A DNA stretch of 64,000 bases from Cycas panzhihuaensis (lineage: Eukaryota > Cycadophyta): assembly GCA_023213395.1 (NCBI GenBank), contig CM041465.1, positions 120,039,741 to 120,103,740 on the forward strand, read 5' to 3'. The position numbers and the translations under genes are program-made. The notes under the pieces were generated by a model, which worked only from the letters and a program-made list of their open reading frames with translations, was not told the origin of the DNA and did no database searches. This document shows, one piece after another, positions 32,442-44,057 of the stretch; position 1 is the stretch's first letter, and each line of letters begins with the position of its first letter.

Positions 32442-33563
32442 TGTGTGTTGTGCACCTATTCATCTACAAGTCATTCACCAACGAATAAGGCAAACACAAG
32501 GAACACCCATCATGATGCAAAACATAATATCATTAAGATAGGGAACTGCGTCTGGTCCTCTCACAACCAGACACAAACTCGGTAGTACACAAAAAGTTGA
32601 CTAGCCAATTAGGCTTACAACAATGAGACTTCTGCAAGACAAAATTCAAACCCCTCCCATCCCTTATACATATACATATTGTCCCATACTTATATATTTA
32701 TAACATTTCAACGATTTCAACCACTGTTGGTTACAACCGAGAACAACTAACAATGGTTGGCTTCCTACCTCATTACATCAATTTGTGTTCAAAAGAATAT
32801 CTAGATTACTCTTGGATTATAGTCCTTAATTGTGATCTATTTATAATTATATTCAAACTACGATAGGCTTGCAATCCTGATTGCGATCTGCTCGTACTTG
32901 CGACCCCGACTGCGATCAGCTCATACTTGTGGCCCCGACTGCGATCAACTTGTACTTGCAGCCTGAACTGCGATTTGCTCACAACCACGACCCGAATTGC
33001 GATCTACTCGCAACCACAATCTAAACCGTGATCTACTCGCAACCACAACCTGAATTGCGATCTGCTCGCAACCACAATCTGAACTTTGATCAGTTCGCAA
33101 CTATGACCCGAATTGTGATCAACTTGCAACCACAACCTAAACTGTGATAAGCTCGCAACCACAACCCAAACCGCGATTAGCTTGCAACTATGACCCGAAC
33201 CATGACTAGCTCGCAACCACGACTCAAACTGTGATCTGCTCGCAACCATGATCCGAACTACAATTAGCTCACACACTTGACCCCAACTGCAATTGACTTG
33301 TACTCCCAACCTAGGTAGCAATCTACTCGTGACCAACTACGATCAACTCGCAATCATGACCCTAATTGCAATCTACTCGTACTCGTGACTCGAGTCGCAA
33401 TTTGCTCACAATCGCAATCGAATCATATCCGCTCATGATCACTTCCCAAACTACAATCGTAGCCCTACTACAATCTCCTCATAGCCTGACTTCACCCGTT
33501 TGCAAACTTACAAAATTTTAGAATTCTTTTCTAAAACTGTGTGTGCAGTTTTGCCCACACACA
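32442..33563 (-). repeat. 3' LTR of element C
   Basis: About 1,122 bp. The left end TGTGTGTTGTGCACC matches TGTGGGTCATGCACC of the partner, and both are followed by ACAAGTCATTCACCAAC. The right end is GTTTTGCCCACACACA, followed on the minus strand by a GGGGGAGA polypurine tract. It is about 140 bp longer than the partner LTR, close to five units of the 29-bp array. Confidence 0.85.
32870..33480. repeat. 29-bp tandem array inside the 3' LTR of C
   Basis: About 20 diverged units of consensus GCGATCTGCTCGCAACCACG plus ACCCGAACT follow one another. For example, units start at every 29 bp through about 33000-33290. Individual units differ at several positions. The array is not a CRISPR, because there are no unique spacers. 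One side effect is an open minus-strand frame over 33004-33336, which is not a gene. Confidence 0.9.
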
Positions 33564-33573
33564 TCTCCCCCAT
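33564..33573 (-). promoter_or_regulatory. Polypurine tract of element C
   Basis: The minus strand reads GATGGGGGAGA directly before the TGTGTGTGGGC start of the LTR. It is purine-rich and correctly placed. Confidence 0.75.
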
Positions 33574-34184
33574 CACAAAATCAACAAGTGCCCTCACTTG
33601 TTTGAAAAGGGAAAAAAAATCCTTTTTTCACCTATTCCTCCCCCCCCTCCAAAAATAATAAACAACATCTGTTCATATATCATTTAACTCCTTGTGTAAT
33701 CTATCCATTGCTTGCCGAATATAATTTGTATCCGGCCTTACAATAGTTGGCGGAATTTGAATTCCTTACAAGCGACAATGATCCCCAAGAATCACAAGAT
33801 CTCTTAACGTATCTAATTGCACCAATGTCGGTTTTTCTCCCCTATGCAACTTTTGGATCTCTTATGTCGCCTCATTGTACATATGTTCCGTCCTTGACAA
33901 ATCATGTCGTGACATATCTTAGTCCAAAATTTAGTCACATGTCCTGCATCTTCCTCAGTCTCAAGTATCCATGCACCCAACTTGTAAATTACCTCGTGTA
34001 ATCCTGGAGGAATTTCCTAGTGAAAGCGATTTTTAAAAACTTGAACTTTGGGGGTAATCTCATCGGTATTTTTCACCCAAGTCAAAATAAATTTCTTCAA
34101 AAACTCCAAGCGAGCTTCTGTTGTTGCCAGCTTTTCTTCAAGTTTCTGAATCCTTTACATGTCTGGCGAAGGTCTTCTGTTCCT

Positions 34185-35660
34185 CTATTCCATCTCTGTC
34201 CCAAGCTGCCTTGTTGCCCTTGTTAGGAAGGAGGTCTTCCATTGCGATACATCTTGCAGGTCACAATTCATCAGGTCTAGGCCTTCTTCCAAATAATCCT
34301 TTGATTGATTGAATTCTACCTCTGGTGCTTGATTATTTAACATTTCTAAAATTTCTTCTTGTCTTTTCTCCATTGCTAATTTTCTCTTCCTCTGTTTCCC
34401 CTCTTCTTCATATTTCAATGGTTCAACCGTTCTTGTCTTTTTCTCCAATTGCTCTTCTCCCTCCTGACCTGTGGTAGGTTCCTCCTCCATCTTTTGTTTC
34501 CCTTCTCTTATTTCTGCTTTCTTGTTCTCTTCCTTTTTTCTCTTCCGATTGTGTGTCCTTACTCTGGTCCGCGAGGTCGCATCTACTCACAATTTCTCCT
34601 CTATCTCTTCCTCATTTGCTAGACACGACTAAGGAGTGCTTGCCTACCACTGTACGTGGAGCAAGTTACTAACTTGTTCATGTAGCTTAGTTAATGGCAA
34701 AGAACCTCGTCCATGCTTTCTTGAAAATAACTCTGTCCATTTTGCCAGTAGAGGTTGTCCTTCCTCAACCTCCGGAAGTTGAATTCCTCGGCATTGTGAG
34801 AACAACAAACCTTGAAACAGAGTAGGATAAAAAAAATAGGACTAACTAAGCAACACCTTCTACAGCTTCCAAATTTCTCAGGAATTTACTAGAGACAAAC
34901 CTAGCCCAATTGAACATTTGACCTTCTGTAACCCTAATTAACATAGTGTGCAGGTGGATGGGCATAAATGAATTCTTTTGTCCCAAAATTACTCTTGTAA
35001 ATAGGAAATGAGCTATCCGCTACATTTCCTTGGATGAAATCCATGAAATCTAAATTCCTTAACTAGAAACTTCAGATTTCTTTGCCCCAATTTCATGTGC
35101 CACTTGTTCCCTGGATATTTGCTTATCCTTGGGAATGTCTGGTCCTTCATTAGGTAATCCTATTACCCTTGCAATTGCTTCCACCGAAGAATCCAACAAG
35201 GATGATCGTCATGCCACTATTGCAATTGTTGTTGAAAGAAAACTATATATATTCAGAAGAACACCAACCAATACATATTGGTTCAATCTCACAGCTGTCA
35301 ACCTCCTTTTACATTCTTCCTCAAGCTTCATTCCCTATCATTGCTTTCTTATCTGATCATCATATTATTCCCTAAAGGCAATTTGTTTATTTGTGCAATT
35401 TAATTAACATCAATCCTGAAAAAGAATTGGTTCGCAATTGTCGTATTAATGCACTAGCCCCCTTCCTGTCTTGTCGCAATCATGGAAAGGCAATCCTTTT
35501 AGATTGTGATCGGTTCGTCCTTGGTAACGGCCACCTCCATATCTTTTTCGACTTCGGTGCCATGTGCCATCTTAATAACTTCTTCGCGAGTTTGCCTTTT
35601 GATGAGAAGGCAAATATTTCTTTAATTTTTATCATCGGTTGGAGTCTTAATTATTGCTAA
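34185..35660 (-). pseudogene. Extra ORF region of element C
   Basis: Lies between integrase and the polypurine tract. Near 35125-35200 the minus strand reads SSVEAIARVIGLPNEGPDIP, the counterpart of the ITGLPKEG block of elements B and E. Further along are VKEFRFHGFHPRKCSG-like sequence and a WTELFSRKHGRGSLPLTKLH block. The C-terminal part is a 101-residue open frame at 34185-34490, very rich in Glu and Lys (EKKTRTVEPLKYEEEGKQRK), likely coiled coil or disordered. Frames change several times, so it is decayed. The function of this third ORF is not known to me; Athila relatives carry an envelope-like ORF here, but no transmembrane segment is evident. Confidence 0.55.
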
Positions 35661-35688
35661 TAGTACCCTTAATTAACTCCTCATGGGT

Positions 35689-36900
35689 TCACCTTTCGAT
35701 GATGACCACAATTACCACCATATGTTTTTCATCAAAATTTCCTTTTTTTTTTTTTAATCTCACCGTGTATGGCTTCAACCTACCACTGCTTACCACTTTC
35801 AGAAGAATCTTGCCATCAAACTGTCTAAGTTGGATTGCCCCATTCTTACCAATGCAAATTACCTTATATGGCCCTAACCAGCGTAATTTCAACTTAACTG
35901 GTTTTATCTAAAATTTATTATCATACATCAACACCAAGTTGCCCTCATAAAATTCTAGTACCCACAGCTGTCGATCATGCTAGGCTTTTCATTGATATTT
36001 CTTGGCTTTCAATTCCCACAATGCTTGTGCTTTTCTTTCATCTAATTTTAGCAACTCCACGATCATCTCGTTCCATGAATTTCGTTCGTTCATCTGTAGC
36101 TGGACAACTACCTGAAAGCTTTCTAGTTGGAATTCCAATGGAAATACCACTTCTAAACCATAAACCAACTGAAAAGATGTTTGCTTGTGTGGTCGTTTAA
36201 TCGTTGTCCAATCCACCCAAAGCACAGAATGCAGTCGTTCTGCCCAATCCGTTTTGCCTTCACTGCAGATCTTAGATACAACTATCTTCAAAATTTTATT
36301 GGTACTCTCCACCTGGCCATTAGCTCTAGGGTAATAGGGAGAAGATTGATAATGCTGAATCATAAATTCGTTAGTCAAATGCTTTATGGTACTATTTAAA
36401 AAACTACTACCCTGGTCTGATACTAGTTCTAATGGACAACCAAAATGTACAATGATATTTTCATACAAGAATTTCGCGGTACTCATAGTCTCACAATGCA
36501 TAAGGGATCAGACTTTCGTTCATTTTGTGAAGAAATCAATGGTCACTAGTATGTATCTGGCATTTATCTGCTTTGCAGGAGGGCTTATTGGTCCAATGAA
36601 ATTCAATCCCTATTTTTCAAAGGGTGCTTGCACCCGAATCAGATGTAAGGGCATAAAATGACATTTGCCAGGTTTACCCACTCGTTGGCAAACATCACAA
36701 CTCTTTATCCATTTCGCAGTATCTTCAAATATTAACGACCACCAGAAACCTGCTAATAAAATTTTTCGGACTGTGGGTTCCACACCTTGATGTTTGGCTG
36801 CGACTCCTTCATGAGCTTCTCGTAGAATGCCTTGTACTTCATGTTCTAGTATGCAACGCCTCAACGTAGCATCCATACCAAGCTTATACAACATTCGTCA
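35689..36900 (-). pseudogene. Integrase of element C
   Basis: Almost open in one frame, broken by only a few stops (for example near 35980 and 36505-36600). Coding order: EAHEGVAAKHQGVEPTVRKI and SCDVCQRVGKPGK (zinc domain, 36640-36850), core with LVSDQGSSFLNSTIKHL (second Asp) and YPRANGQVESTNKILK (Glu, about 36290-36330), then LVYGLEVVFPLEFQ and the C-terminal MKLRWLGPYKVICIG (35689-35892). These are hallmarks of the non-chromovirus Athila/Tat branch, and no chromodomain follows. Confidence 0.87.
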
Positions 36901-36969
36901 TATCAGTTGGAAAAGAAAAGTTTTATGAATAAAATTTTGCCTTTCCACTCATTCTAATCCTTTAAGTGT

Positions 36970-37446
36970 TTATCTGGTAGCCAAGTACTCCGCAATCTCT
37001 TTGTACCATTTTGTTATGGCCTCCAAGGAAAATAATTGAGCATCAAGGAAGTCGTCTGGTGCTCTTATAGCTAGTTCCCCATCCACTTCCCTTGATAATA
37101 CATCAGGTATAGTATGTTTCTCTCCTTTCTTGACCACAATTTTAAAAGTAAACTCCTGAAACAACATCAACCATCTACTGATCCTACCCTACAGGATGGC
37201 TTTATTTATCAAATATTTTAAGGCTTGGTTATCTACATAGAAGATAAACGGGTTGGCTAATAAATAATGCCTAAATTTTTGTAAGGCATAAACCATGCCT
37301 AAGCCTTCTGGTTCAATAACCGAGTAATTTCGCTTGGCGTGCGTCAATTTCCTACAGGCAAAAAGAATAGGAAAATCTATATTATTGTCACTTAATTGAG
37401 TTAAGACGCATCCAATTGCAATCAACAAAGCATCAACATGCACATG
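36970..37446 (-). pseudogene. RNase H of element C, separated from RT by element D
   Basis: The frame at 37189-37443 begins HVDALLIAIGCVLTQLSDNN (the first catalytic Asp is in HVDA) and continues FACRKLTHAKRNYSVIEPEG, LQKFRHYLLANPFIFYVDNQ and ALKYLINKAIL. After one stop the frame resumes at 36970-37170 (MMLFQEFTFKIVVKKGEKHT, DVLSRE). The domain starts directly at the D insertion site (37447-37451 is the target duplication). Its N-terminal partner lies at 53572-53881. Confidence 0.87.
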
Positions 37447-37451
37447 ACATG

Positions 37452-37965
37452 TGTAGCGGAAGCTTTTAGCTTAATTCAGAAATAACACAAAGATTTGCAG
37501 ATACTAGTCTAATATAGATTTGAACAGATCTCTTCAATCTCAAATAATAATGAATATTGGAAATTCACCATAAAACACCGAAATAAAGCAATGGAAATAG
37601 TACAAATAAAGGTAAATATATTATGCAAAATACAAACAAATATCCTTCTTGAGCATCGCCCTTCGAGTAGAATCCTCCAAATATCTCAGGCCAAAAGGCT
37701 GAGCCAACTGCAGCCCTAGAGCCGAAAATATAGAAGAGATCCAACCGAAGTGATGATACAAAATGAGGGCTTTGCTCCCTATTTATAATGGTCGATTATT
37801 ATCTTGTTTGAAGTCGGCCAGAATTAGGACAGTTCACTGGAAGTGAACCATTAATGAAGTCGGCCAGAAAACTGGCTTACTGGTCGGCTAATATTCCTGC
37901 GCTCATTTCTGGGGTTTAAGTCGATTGACAAGCCCCTAAAGAGAGGGTTTTCCTAGAACGCAACA
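37452..37965 (-). repeat. 3' LTR of element D
   Basis: The plus strand reads TGTAGCGGAAGCTTTTAGC to CCTAGAACGCAACA, 514 bp. The minus-strand TATA box TATAAATAGGG lies near 37778-37790. It aligns along its whole length with the split 5' LTR. Confidence 0.95.
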
Positions 37966-37982
37966 AGTTCCCCCCCTGAAAA
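37966..37982 (-). promoter_or_regulatory. Polypurine tract of element D
   Basis: The minus strand reads CAGGGGGGGAACT just before the TGTTGCGTTC start of the 3' LTR. Confidence 0.88.
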
Positions 37983-37995
37983 CAGTGCTTTGCCC

Positions 37996-38400
37996 TCAAA
38001 GCATTGGTAGCTTTGGAAATTGCTGTATCCATTCGTCAAACTCCCATGTCGCGTCTTCTATATCCAATGTCTGCCATTTTATGAGGTACTCTTTGATTTG
38101 TCTTGTTCGAAGTTGCCTGGTGCGAATTTGGAGTATCCCTTCTGGTTCTAGTATAATTTTTCCTTCTTCATTGAGTTCTGGCAAAGATGTTTGTGGTACT
38201 ATCTTGTCGCCAATCTTTTTCTTCAGGCATGAAACATGAAAGGTATCATGGATTTTGCTTGTTGTCGGTAAATTAAGTTTGTAGGCTACTTCCCCAATTC
38301 TATCAAGTATTTGATATGGTCCAAAATATCGAGGAGCAAGCTTTTGTGTCTTCGTCTTGTTCAATGACGTTTGTTTGTATGGTTGTAACCAGAGAAACAC
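37996..38400 (-). pseudogene. Integrase C-terminus and chromodomain of element D
   Basis: A 134-residue open frame. It starts with KLAPRYFGPYQILDRIGEVA (integrase GPY/F module), then HDTFHVSCLKKKIGDKI, and a chromodomain with EPEGILQIRTRQLRTRQIKE, YLIKWQTLDIEDATWEFDEW and QQFPKL. The stop is 15 bp from the polypurine tract. Chromodomains target insertion to marked chromatin. The closest relative in the window is the element at 1-3640. Confidence 0.92.
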
Positions 38401-38448
38401 CTAATCATCTTTCTGGAAGCTCCTTTCTGATCGTTGCGTGTCTGCTTG

Positions 38449-39420
38449 CTACTTCATTCTGTTCCTTGCCATTGCCAAATTGTCCTTAAGAATTCTAACC
38501 GTGTCTTCCATTTGCTTTTGGTGTTCTTGGACAGTTTGAACCTGGGATGATCCATTCCACGTCAATAGAGATGGCGGTTGGTATTCGTAAAGAGCCTGGA
38601 ATGGCGTCATCTTGGTGGAAGAGTGGTATGTTGTATTATACCACCACTCGGCTAGGTGCAGCCACTTGTGCCACTGATTTTGTTTATTTGAGCAGAAATT
38701 CCTCAAATAACCTTCTAGACATTTGTTGACTATCTCTGTCTGTCCATCGGTTTGGGGATGATACACTGTGCTCATGTGTAATTTTGTACCTGCAATTCTA
38801 AATAAATCCTTCCAAAATTTACTGGTGAACTTTGGATCCCTATCGCTAACAATAGTTTTAGGAAACCCATGTAATCTATGGATTTCTTTCATGTATAGTT
38901 ACGCTCGTCACTTGCCTTCATTTGTTAGCCCTCGAAAATGGCTATACTTTGTTAATCTATCGATTGTGACAAAGATTGCATCTTTACCTTCTAATTTTGG
39001 GAGACACGTAATAAAATCCATTGAAATTTCTTCCCATTTTGGTTGGGAATTGGTAGGGGTTGTAGGAGACACAGGTCTTTACACATTCTACCTTATTTTG
39101 TTGACAAGTGTCACATTACATCACTTAATTTTTGAACGTCTGATTTCAAGCCCTTCCAAAAGTACGACGCTTTTATCTTCCGATATGTCTTGTCTATACC
39201 GGTGTGGCACATACAGGACCGAATGTGCTTCTTGCAGTATAATTTCCTTTAATTTAGAATTTTTGGGAATACAAATTTTGTCGTTCCTAAGAATCAGATC
39301 GCCCTTTTGTTGGTATTTATCTGAATTGTTTCCCTTCATGTTATCTAGGAGTTTTTGGTATCTTGGATCTGCCATATATTCAGTTCTAATGGATTTTAAC
39401 CATGAGGGCATAATTGTTGA
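38449..39420 (-). pseudogene. Integrase core and zinc region of element D
   Basis: The 38449-38892 frame carries the second catalytic Asp (IVSDRDPKFTSKFWKDLF) and the Glu (YHPQTDGQTEIVNKCLEGYL), followed by WYNTTYHSSTKMTPFQALY. The zinc region and first Asp lie farther right (about 38893-39420), in a more broken stretch that includes IILQEAHSVLYVPHRYRQDI. Stops occur near 38893-39120. Confidence 0.88.
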
Positions 39421-39439
39421 TATCAACTGTAATGAAGGA

Positions 39440-39850
39440 CCTTCTTTCGCTTCATCTGGGATTCGTGATAATGCGTCTACTATAATATTCTCTTTGCCTT
39501 TCTTGTATACTATTGTGAAATCAAACTTACGCAACTTCGACCCATTTTTGTTGCTCATCGGACAATGTCTTCTGTCTGAGGAAGTATTTCAGACTATCAT
39601 GATCCGTGCGCACTTGAAAGGAATTTCCCAATAGATATTGTCGCCATTGCTGGATGGCGTGCATGATAGCGAGCATCTCCTTATCATAAATGGGTTTGAG
39701 TTTTTCTCTGTTATTTAACTTCCGACTCTCATAAGCTATTGGTCTTTCATCTTGGAGTAAGATTGCTCCTATTCCGAATCCTGATGCATCACATTCCAAT
39801 ACGAATGGTTTCGAAAAATCAGGTGTTGTTAACACTGGAGCTGTTATCAT
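39440..39850 (-). pseudogene. RNase H of element D
   Basis: PFVLECDASGFGIGAILLQ (catalytic Asp), PIAYESRKLNNREKLKPIYD, KEMLAIMHAIQQWRQYLLGN and VRTDHDSLKYFLRQKTLSDE are all present. The frame changes near 39540 into the one with KLRKFDFTIVYKKGKENI and VDALSRIPDE. Otherwise intact. Confidence 0.9.
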
Positions 39851-39973
39851 GGCCTTCTTAAGATTACCAAAAGCTTCTTCTGCTTTCAGGTTCCAAGCAA
39901 ATGCATCTTTCTTTGTTAAATCCGTGAGGGGTGCTGCTAGGTGTGCATAACCCTTTATAAACTTCCTAACAAA

Positions 39974-40876
39974 TCATGTTGTCCCCAAGAATCCTCGAAC
40001 TGCTGTAACACTTGTTGGGGTTGGCCAATTGACAATTGCTTGTATTTTCTTTGGATCAATCCTTATACCTTCTCTAGTTATGATATGGCCTAAGTATTTT
40101 AGTTCTTTCTTTGCAAACGAACATTTCTTCTTGTTGGCAAAGAATTGATTATCGCGCAAAATTCCAAAAACGATTTTTAGGTGTTCTAGATGCTCTTCCC
40201 ATGTCTTACTATAGATTAAGATATCATCAAAGAAAATTAACACGAATTTGCGTAGCACTTGCCTGAAGGTATCGTTCATGGTGCTCTGAAATGTTGCCGG
40301 TGCGTCTGTTAATCCAAATGGCATTACCTTAAATTCGAATAGGCCTTCATGTGTTCTGAACACTGTCTTGTAGACGTCTTCTTCTCTTATCCAGATTTGA
40401 TGATATCCTGAGCGTAAATCAATTTTTGAAAAGTAATTTGTTCCATGAATTTCGTCCAATAGATCGTCAATGCGGGGGATCAGGTACTTGTTCTTGATTG
40501 TTAATTGATTGAGACCTCAGTAGTCTACACACATTCTGTATGAACCATCCTTTTTTGCACTGATAACAACTGGGGCTACGAATGGTCTTGTGCTAGGGGT
40601 AATACTCCCTTGGGATAGAAGTTCGCTTGTGATTTTCTCGATTTCTTTCCGTAAATGATACAGATGTCTATATGGTCGAACGTTGATTGGCGCTGCACCT
40701 GGTATAAGTTCAATTGCATGTTGATTTTCTCGAAGAGGCAGTAGTCCTTTCAGTTCATCGAACACTATCTTGTATTCTTCTATAATTTGTTGAATCTCTG
40801 GTGGAGTATCCTCGATTTCAACCTTATACCATGTCATAATATATGCTAATGGGTTTTTCCTGAGGATCTTCTCCAT
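39974..40876 (-). pseudogene. Reverse transcriptase of element D
   Basis: The frame from 40876 down contains ENQHAIELIPGAAPINVRPY, VAPVVISAKKDGSYRMCVDY, then a single TGA (about 40515-40517) where relatives have Arg, then MDEIHGTNYFSKIDLRSGYH, VMPFGLTDAPATFQSTMND, the catalytic FFDDILIYSKTWEEHLEHL (about 40190-40246) and KKELKYLGHIITREGIRIDP. Both halves are in the same frame, so one nonsense change is the only visible defect of the RT palm. Confidence 0.93.
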
Positions 40877-41525
40877 TCGGTGTGATGAGACTAGTTGTAC
40901 TGGTGGCGTTGCGATGCACCTGTCGATAATTACGTCCTCCCTGGCGAAAGCACATAAATCTGGTCATATAATTAGTGACTATATTACCCAGAGTTTGAAG
41001 CCACTGGATTCCCAATACTGCATCCACGACATCGATTTGCATTGCAAACATGCATGTGTTTGTGCAATATTCACCCATCTGTAAATTTATTTTTTGCGAA
41101 TCCTCACTTGCAGTCTTTGTTTTCCCATTTGCAATTGACACTTGGAATGTATTTATTGGTTCTATTTTAATTCCAAACTTCTTTGCAATTGCCCTATTTA
41201 TAAAGTTGTGTGTACTACCACTATCGACTAGAATTGCGACAGGTGCCCCTTTTATCATCCCTTGGAATCGAAGTGTTTGTGGCGTAACACTTTGTCCTGT
41301 AATTGCTTGGAGTGATATGTGTACATTTTCTATATCTAGCTCCAATAGTTCGTCTACTTCAGCTTCCTCTGGCTTTTCTTCAACTTCTTCATGAATTTCC
41401 TCGGATACTTCTTCTTCCTCTGATATTATTGTATCTTCGGTATTAATCATATATACCTTCTTGCCAGCGCATTGATGTTCGCGATTCCATTTCGCACCGC
41501 ATTTGAAACAAGTTCCTTTCCTCAT
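40824..41525 (-). pseudogene. Gag zinc knuckle and protease of element D
   Basis: It starts with the zinc knuckle CFKCGAKWNREHQC, then an acidic linker (EEEEVSEEIHEEVEEKPEEA). The protease active site VDSGSTHNFINRAIAKKFG is at about 41178-41235, and the downstream landmark DAVLGIQWLQTLG at about 40965-41010. The catalytic Asp-Ser-Gly is intact. A TAA separates it from the gag frame 41529-41756, which is in the same phase, so gag and pol were one reading frame. Confidence 0.92.
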
Positions 41526-41528
41526 GTG

Positions 41529-42491
41529 TTAAGCCTTTGTTGTTGTCTCTTGATTATTTCTAATTGATAATGGAGCCTCCGCTTTAGTTCCTGACCTGTT
41601 CCAGCTTGGGTTAAATCCTTGTGAGCTTTCTGTTCTGCGTGTGAATGTAGGTCTAGTTTCCATGATTACGCTTCCATGCATCTTCTTTGTTTTGATTCTT
41701 GAATCTAATGTTGGTACCTCCATTGCTTTTAGGCGATATCTTATTGGAGGTTTCAATCGCTAATGTATGTTTCGGAAGGAGTCCCGTGGCACGGTTGTCG
41801 GAATTAGACATTGTAACACTTGAAATTGTTCGATGAACTCTTGGTGAGCTAGTTCTTTGTAATCTTGTCAATCGGGCGTAGTGCATACTCCATGAGTCTT
41901 CATATTGGGTTATGAGCCCATGCTTCATGTTCTGCCTGTTTCCCACTGGTTCGAAGCCACCATGAATACCATTTCAAGGCTCGACCGTACAAATGTAATG
42001 ATGCTAAAGATACTTGCTCGTGTTCTGGTATCGCGTAGACTGAGAAATAGGTTTCCATCTGTAGGATCCATCCTTTTATATCCCTCGATTTATCGGGATC
42101 AAATTTCTCTAAGGTGATCTTTGCCATTGTCACCCCTTTGTTACTCTTGCAGTTTCTTCTTGGACATTCTCCTCCTGTTTTAAATCTTCCTTCGAAATTA
42201 CTTGTATTTCCTTGTTCTATTTCCTTTTCTTGTTTGACCCATATTGGTTCTGCTTGTGGTCCGTCCAATTTTATGTTGATTTTATGCATGAGGTCTGAGA
42301 GGCCTGCTAACGAGGCTAGGATTTCCTTTCCTACTTAAATGCGAGGTGATATGTTCTCGTTGGATTGGCCTTGGCGATCGACATCTTCTTTTGATGTATA
42401 ACCTTCTTAGAGCGTAACTCCGTTTAGGCTCTTCTAAAAAATCCACAGGCGGGAGGGTGGGGAAAGTTTTCACTTCCTTCTCGCAAAACAT
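41529..42491 (-). pseudogene. Gag of element D (decayed)
   Basis: Capsid-type motifs are ITLEKFDPDKSRDIKGWILQ, METYFSVYAIPEHEQVSLAS and LHLYGRALKWYSWWL (about 42000-42140), the standard W-x-x-x-m-x-x-Y-F ... L-x-G-x-A-x-x-W-Y pattern. Frame changes near 41946 and 42290 break it. The most upstream ATG (42491) is about 96 bp from the primer site and is the likely original start region. Confidence 0.85.
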
Positions 42492-42586
42492 ATCACCCTT
42501 TTGATGGTCATTAGGCGTATTGATCCCTTAGAAAAAATTCGACTATACTCTCTGGAGACACTTTTCCACAGGATAGCTTCAACGAA

Positions 42587-42598
42587 GCTCTGATACCA
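42587..42598 (-). promoter_or_regulatory. Primer-binding site of element D, tRNA-Met
   Basis: The minus strand reads TGGTATCAGAGC, an exact initiator tRNA-Met match, 2 bp from the LTR end at 42601. Confidence 0.95.
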
Positions 42599-42600
42599 CT

Positions 42601-43000
42601 TGTAACGGAAGCTTTTAACTTAATTCAGAAATAACACAAAGATTTGCAGATACTGGTCTAATATAGATTTGAACAGATCTCTTCAATCTCAAATAATAAT
42701 GAATATTGGAAATTCACCATAAAACACCGAAATAAAGTAATGGAATAGTACAAATAAAGGTAAATATATTATGCAAAATACAAACAAATATCCTTACTGA
42801 ACAACTGCCCTTCGAGGCGGGAATCCTCCAAATATCTCAAGGCAAAAGGCCGAGCCAACTGCAGCCCTAGAGCCAAAAATATAGAAGAGATCCAACCGAA
42901 GTGATGATACAAAATGAGGGCTTTGCTCCCTATTTATAATGGTCAATTATTATCTTGTTTGAAGTCGGCCAGAATTAGGACAGTTCACAGCGGTGAACTT
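42601..43000 (-). repeat. 5' LTR of element D, part next to the primer site
   Basis: TGTAACGGAAGCTTTTAAC to CAGCGGTGAACTT, aligned with 37452 onward of the 3' LTR. It includes the TATA box (about 42929-42941). It is cut at 43000 by element E, and the missing 121 bp are at 53446-53566. Confidence 0.95.
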
Positions 43001-43868
43001 TGTTGTAGGGGGGTCTTATTACACTTACAAGACACCCCTTGCTCACTTATCAAAGTTACAGTAGCTATAGTCTAGTTTTAGGACACTTTGTCAACATGGT
43101 TATTCATATACATTCCATATAAAATTCACGAGCGGTACAATGATGCAATCAATACATACTTGACAAATCATCATCACACACCAAGAATACACCAATTTCC
43201 ACGTAACTCTTTCTTTTATTAATTCAGCAGTTCAATTACACAAGGGTGGAATGCATTCCCGAGCATTCCAAAGACATCGATCCTTTTGTACATATGCGTA
43301 CCCAGACGGTACTTATCACATATCCATGCTCCAATCGGCTGTCATGCGTACTGTCTCCTGCACTTTTGCGTACCCGTGATATCCGGCTCTCACCCTCGAG
43401 CACATGACATAGGAATGAATAACTCGACTCTCACCCTAACCAGGTGAATCATGCGTACCTCCTTAAGTACTCATGCTGGTACCTTTTGGCTGAAGGGTTA
43501 TGACTGCTTGTCATAACCGTACCCCTTCAGTCATGCGTACCTCTTCAGTTTATGCGTACCTCTTCACTTAATCCTTTGTTTAACCTTAATTAATTATTTC
43601 CTTTGGGTTCGTACGTCAAATGCGTCGTCCAGCACCTCCCTGGTCTTCCTTTGGTCCCACAGGTCATGCGTACCGCCGCTTTGATTGGATTACGCGGCCG
43701 ATGCGTTCATCATGCGTACCCGTTCAGTGCGCTTTTGTCCTCGCACCGAATGCTCGTTTTTACGCGTTTTGCCTCGTGCGTACCTCGTGCGGTCCGTACA
43801 CCTGCGGCTCGGGTTCTCTGGCCTACCTCGGTCCTCACACGACCATTGAGTCAATTTTAATGCCAACA
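43001..43868 (-). repeat. 3' LTR of element E
   Basis: The plus strand reads TGTTGTAGGGGGGTCTTATT to GTCAATTTTAATGCCAACA, 868 bp. It contains many copies of a TGCGTACC-type octamer between about 43280 and 43800. A long plus-strand open frame over it (43620-44261) is not a gene. The inner border is followed by TCTATCCGGGTCAAG, a weak polypurine tract on the minus strand (GACCCGGATAGA). Confidence 0.92.
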
Positions 43869-44057
43869 TCTATCCGGGTCAAGGTTATGGGTTTGAGCAT
43901 CCTTGCTCAACAAAACTCAAAAATCAAAATTTTGGGGTATCCTCCCCACTCTGTCTCAAGGCGGCTCCTGGCGCCTCGGTCCTCCAAAATCTCTTCATTT
44001 ATACGTGTCGGGGTAGCAATAATGGCATCCTTCTCCTTTATTTTCTCTGAAGGGCCG

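Noticed and set aside
33004-33336. 110-residue minus-strand open frame with repeated peptides
   Set aside because: It is a translation of the 29-bp array; 29 is not a multiple of three and the openness is a by-product of the repeat.
32870-33480. 29-bp direct repeats resembling a CRISPR array
   Set aside because: Units are contiguous without unique spacers, diverge from each other, and lie inside a plant LTR.
38768-39634. 288-residue plus-strand open frame
   Set aside because: It is antisense to the integrase and RNase H of element D, which show clear motifs on the minus strand.
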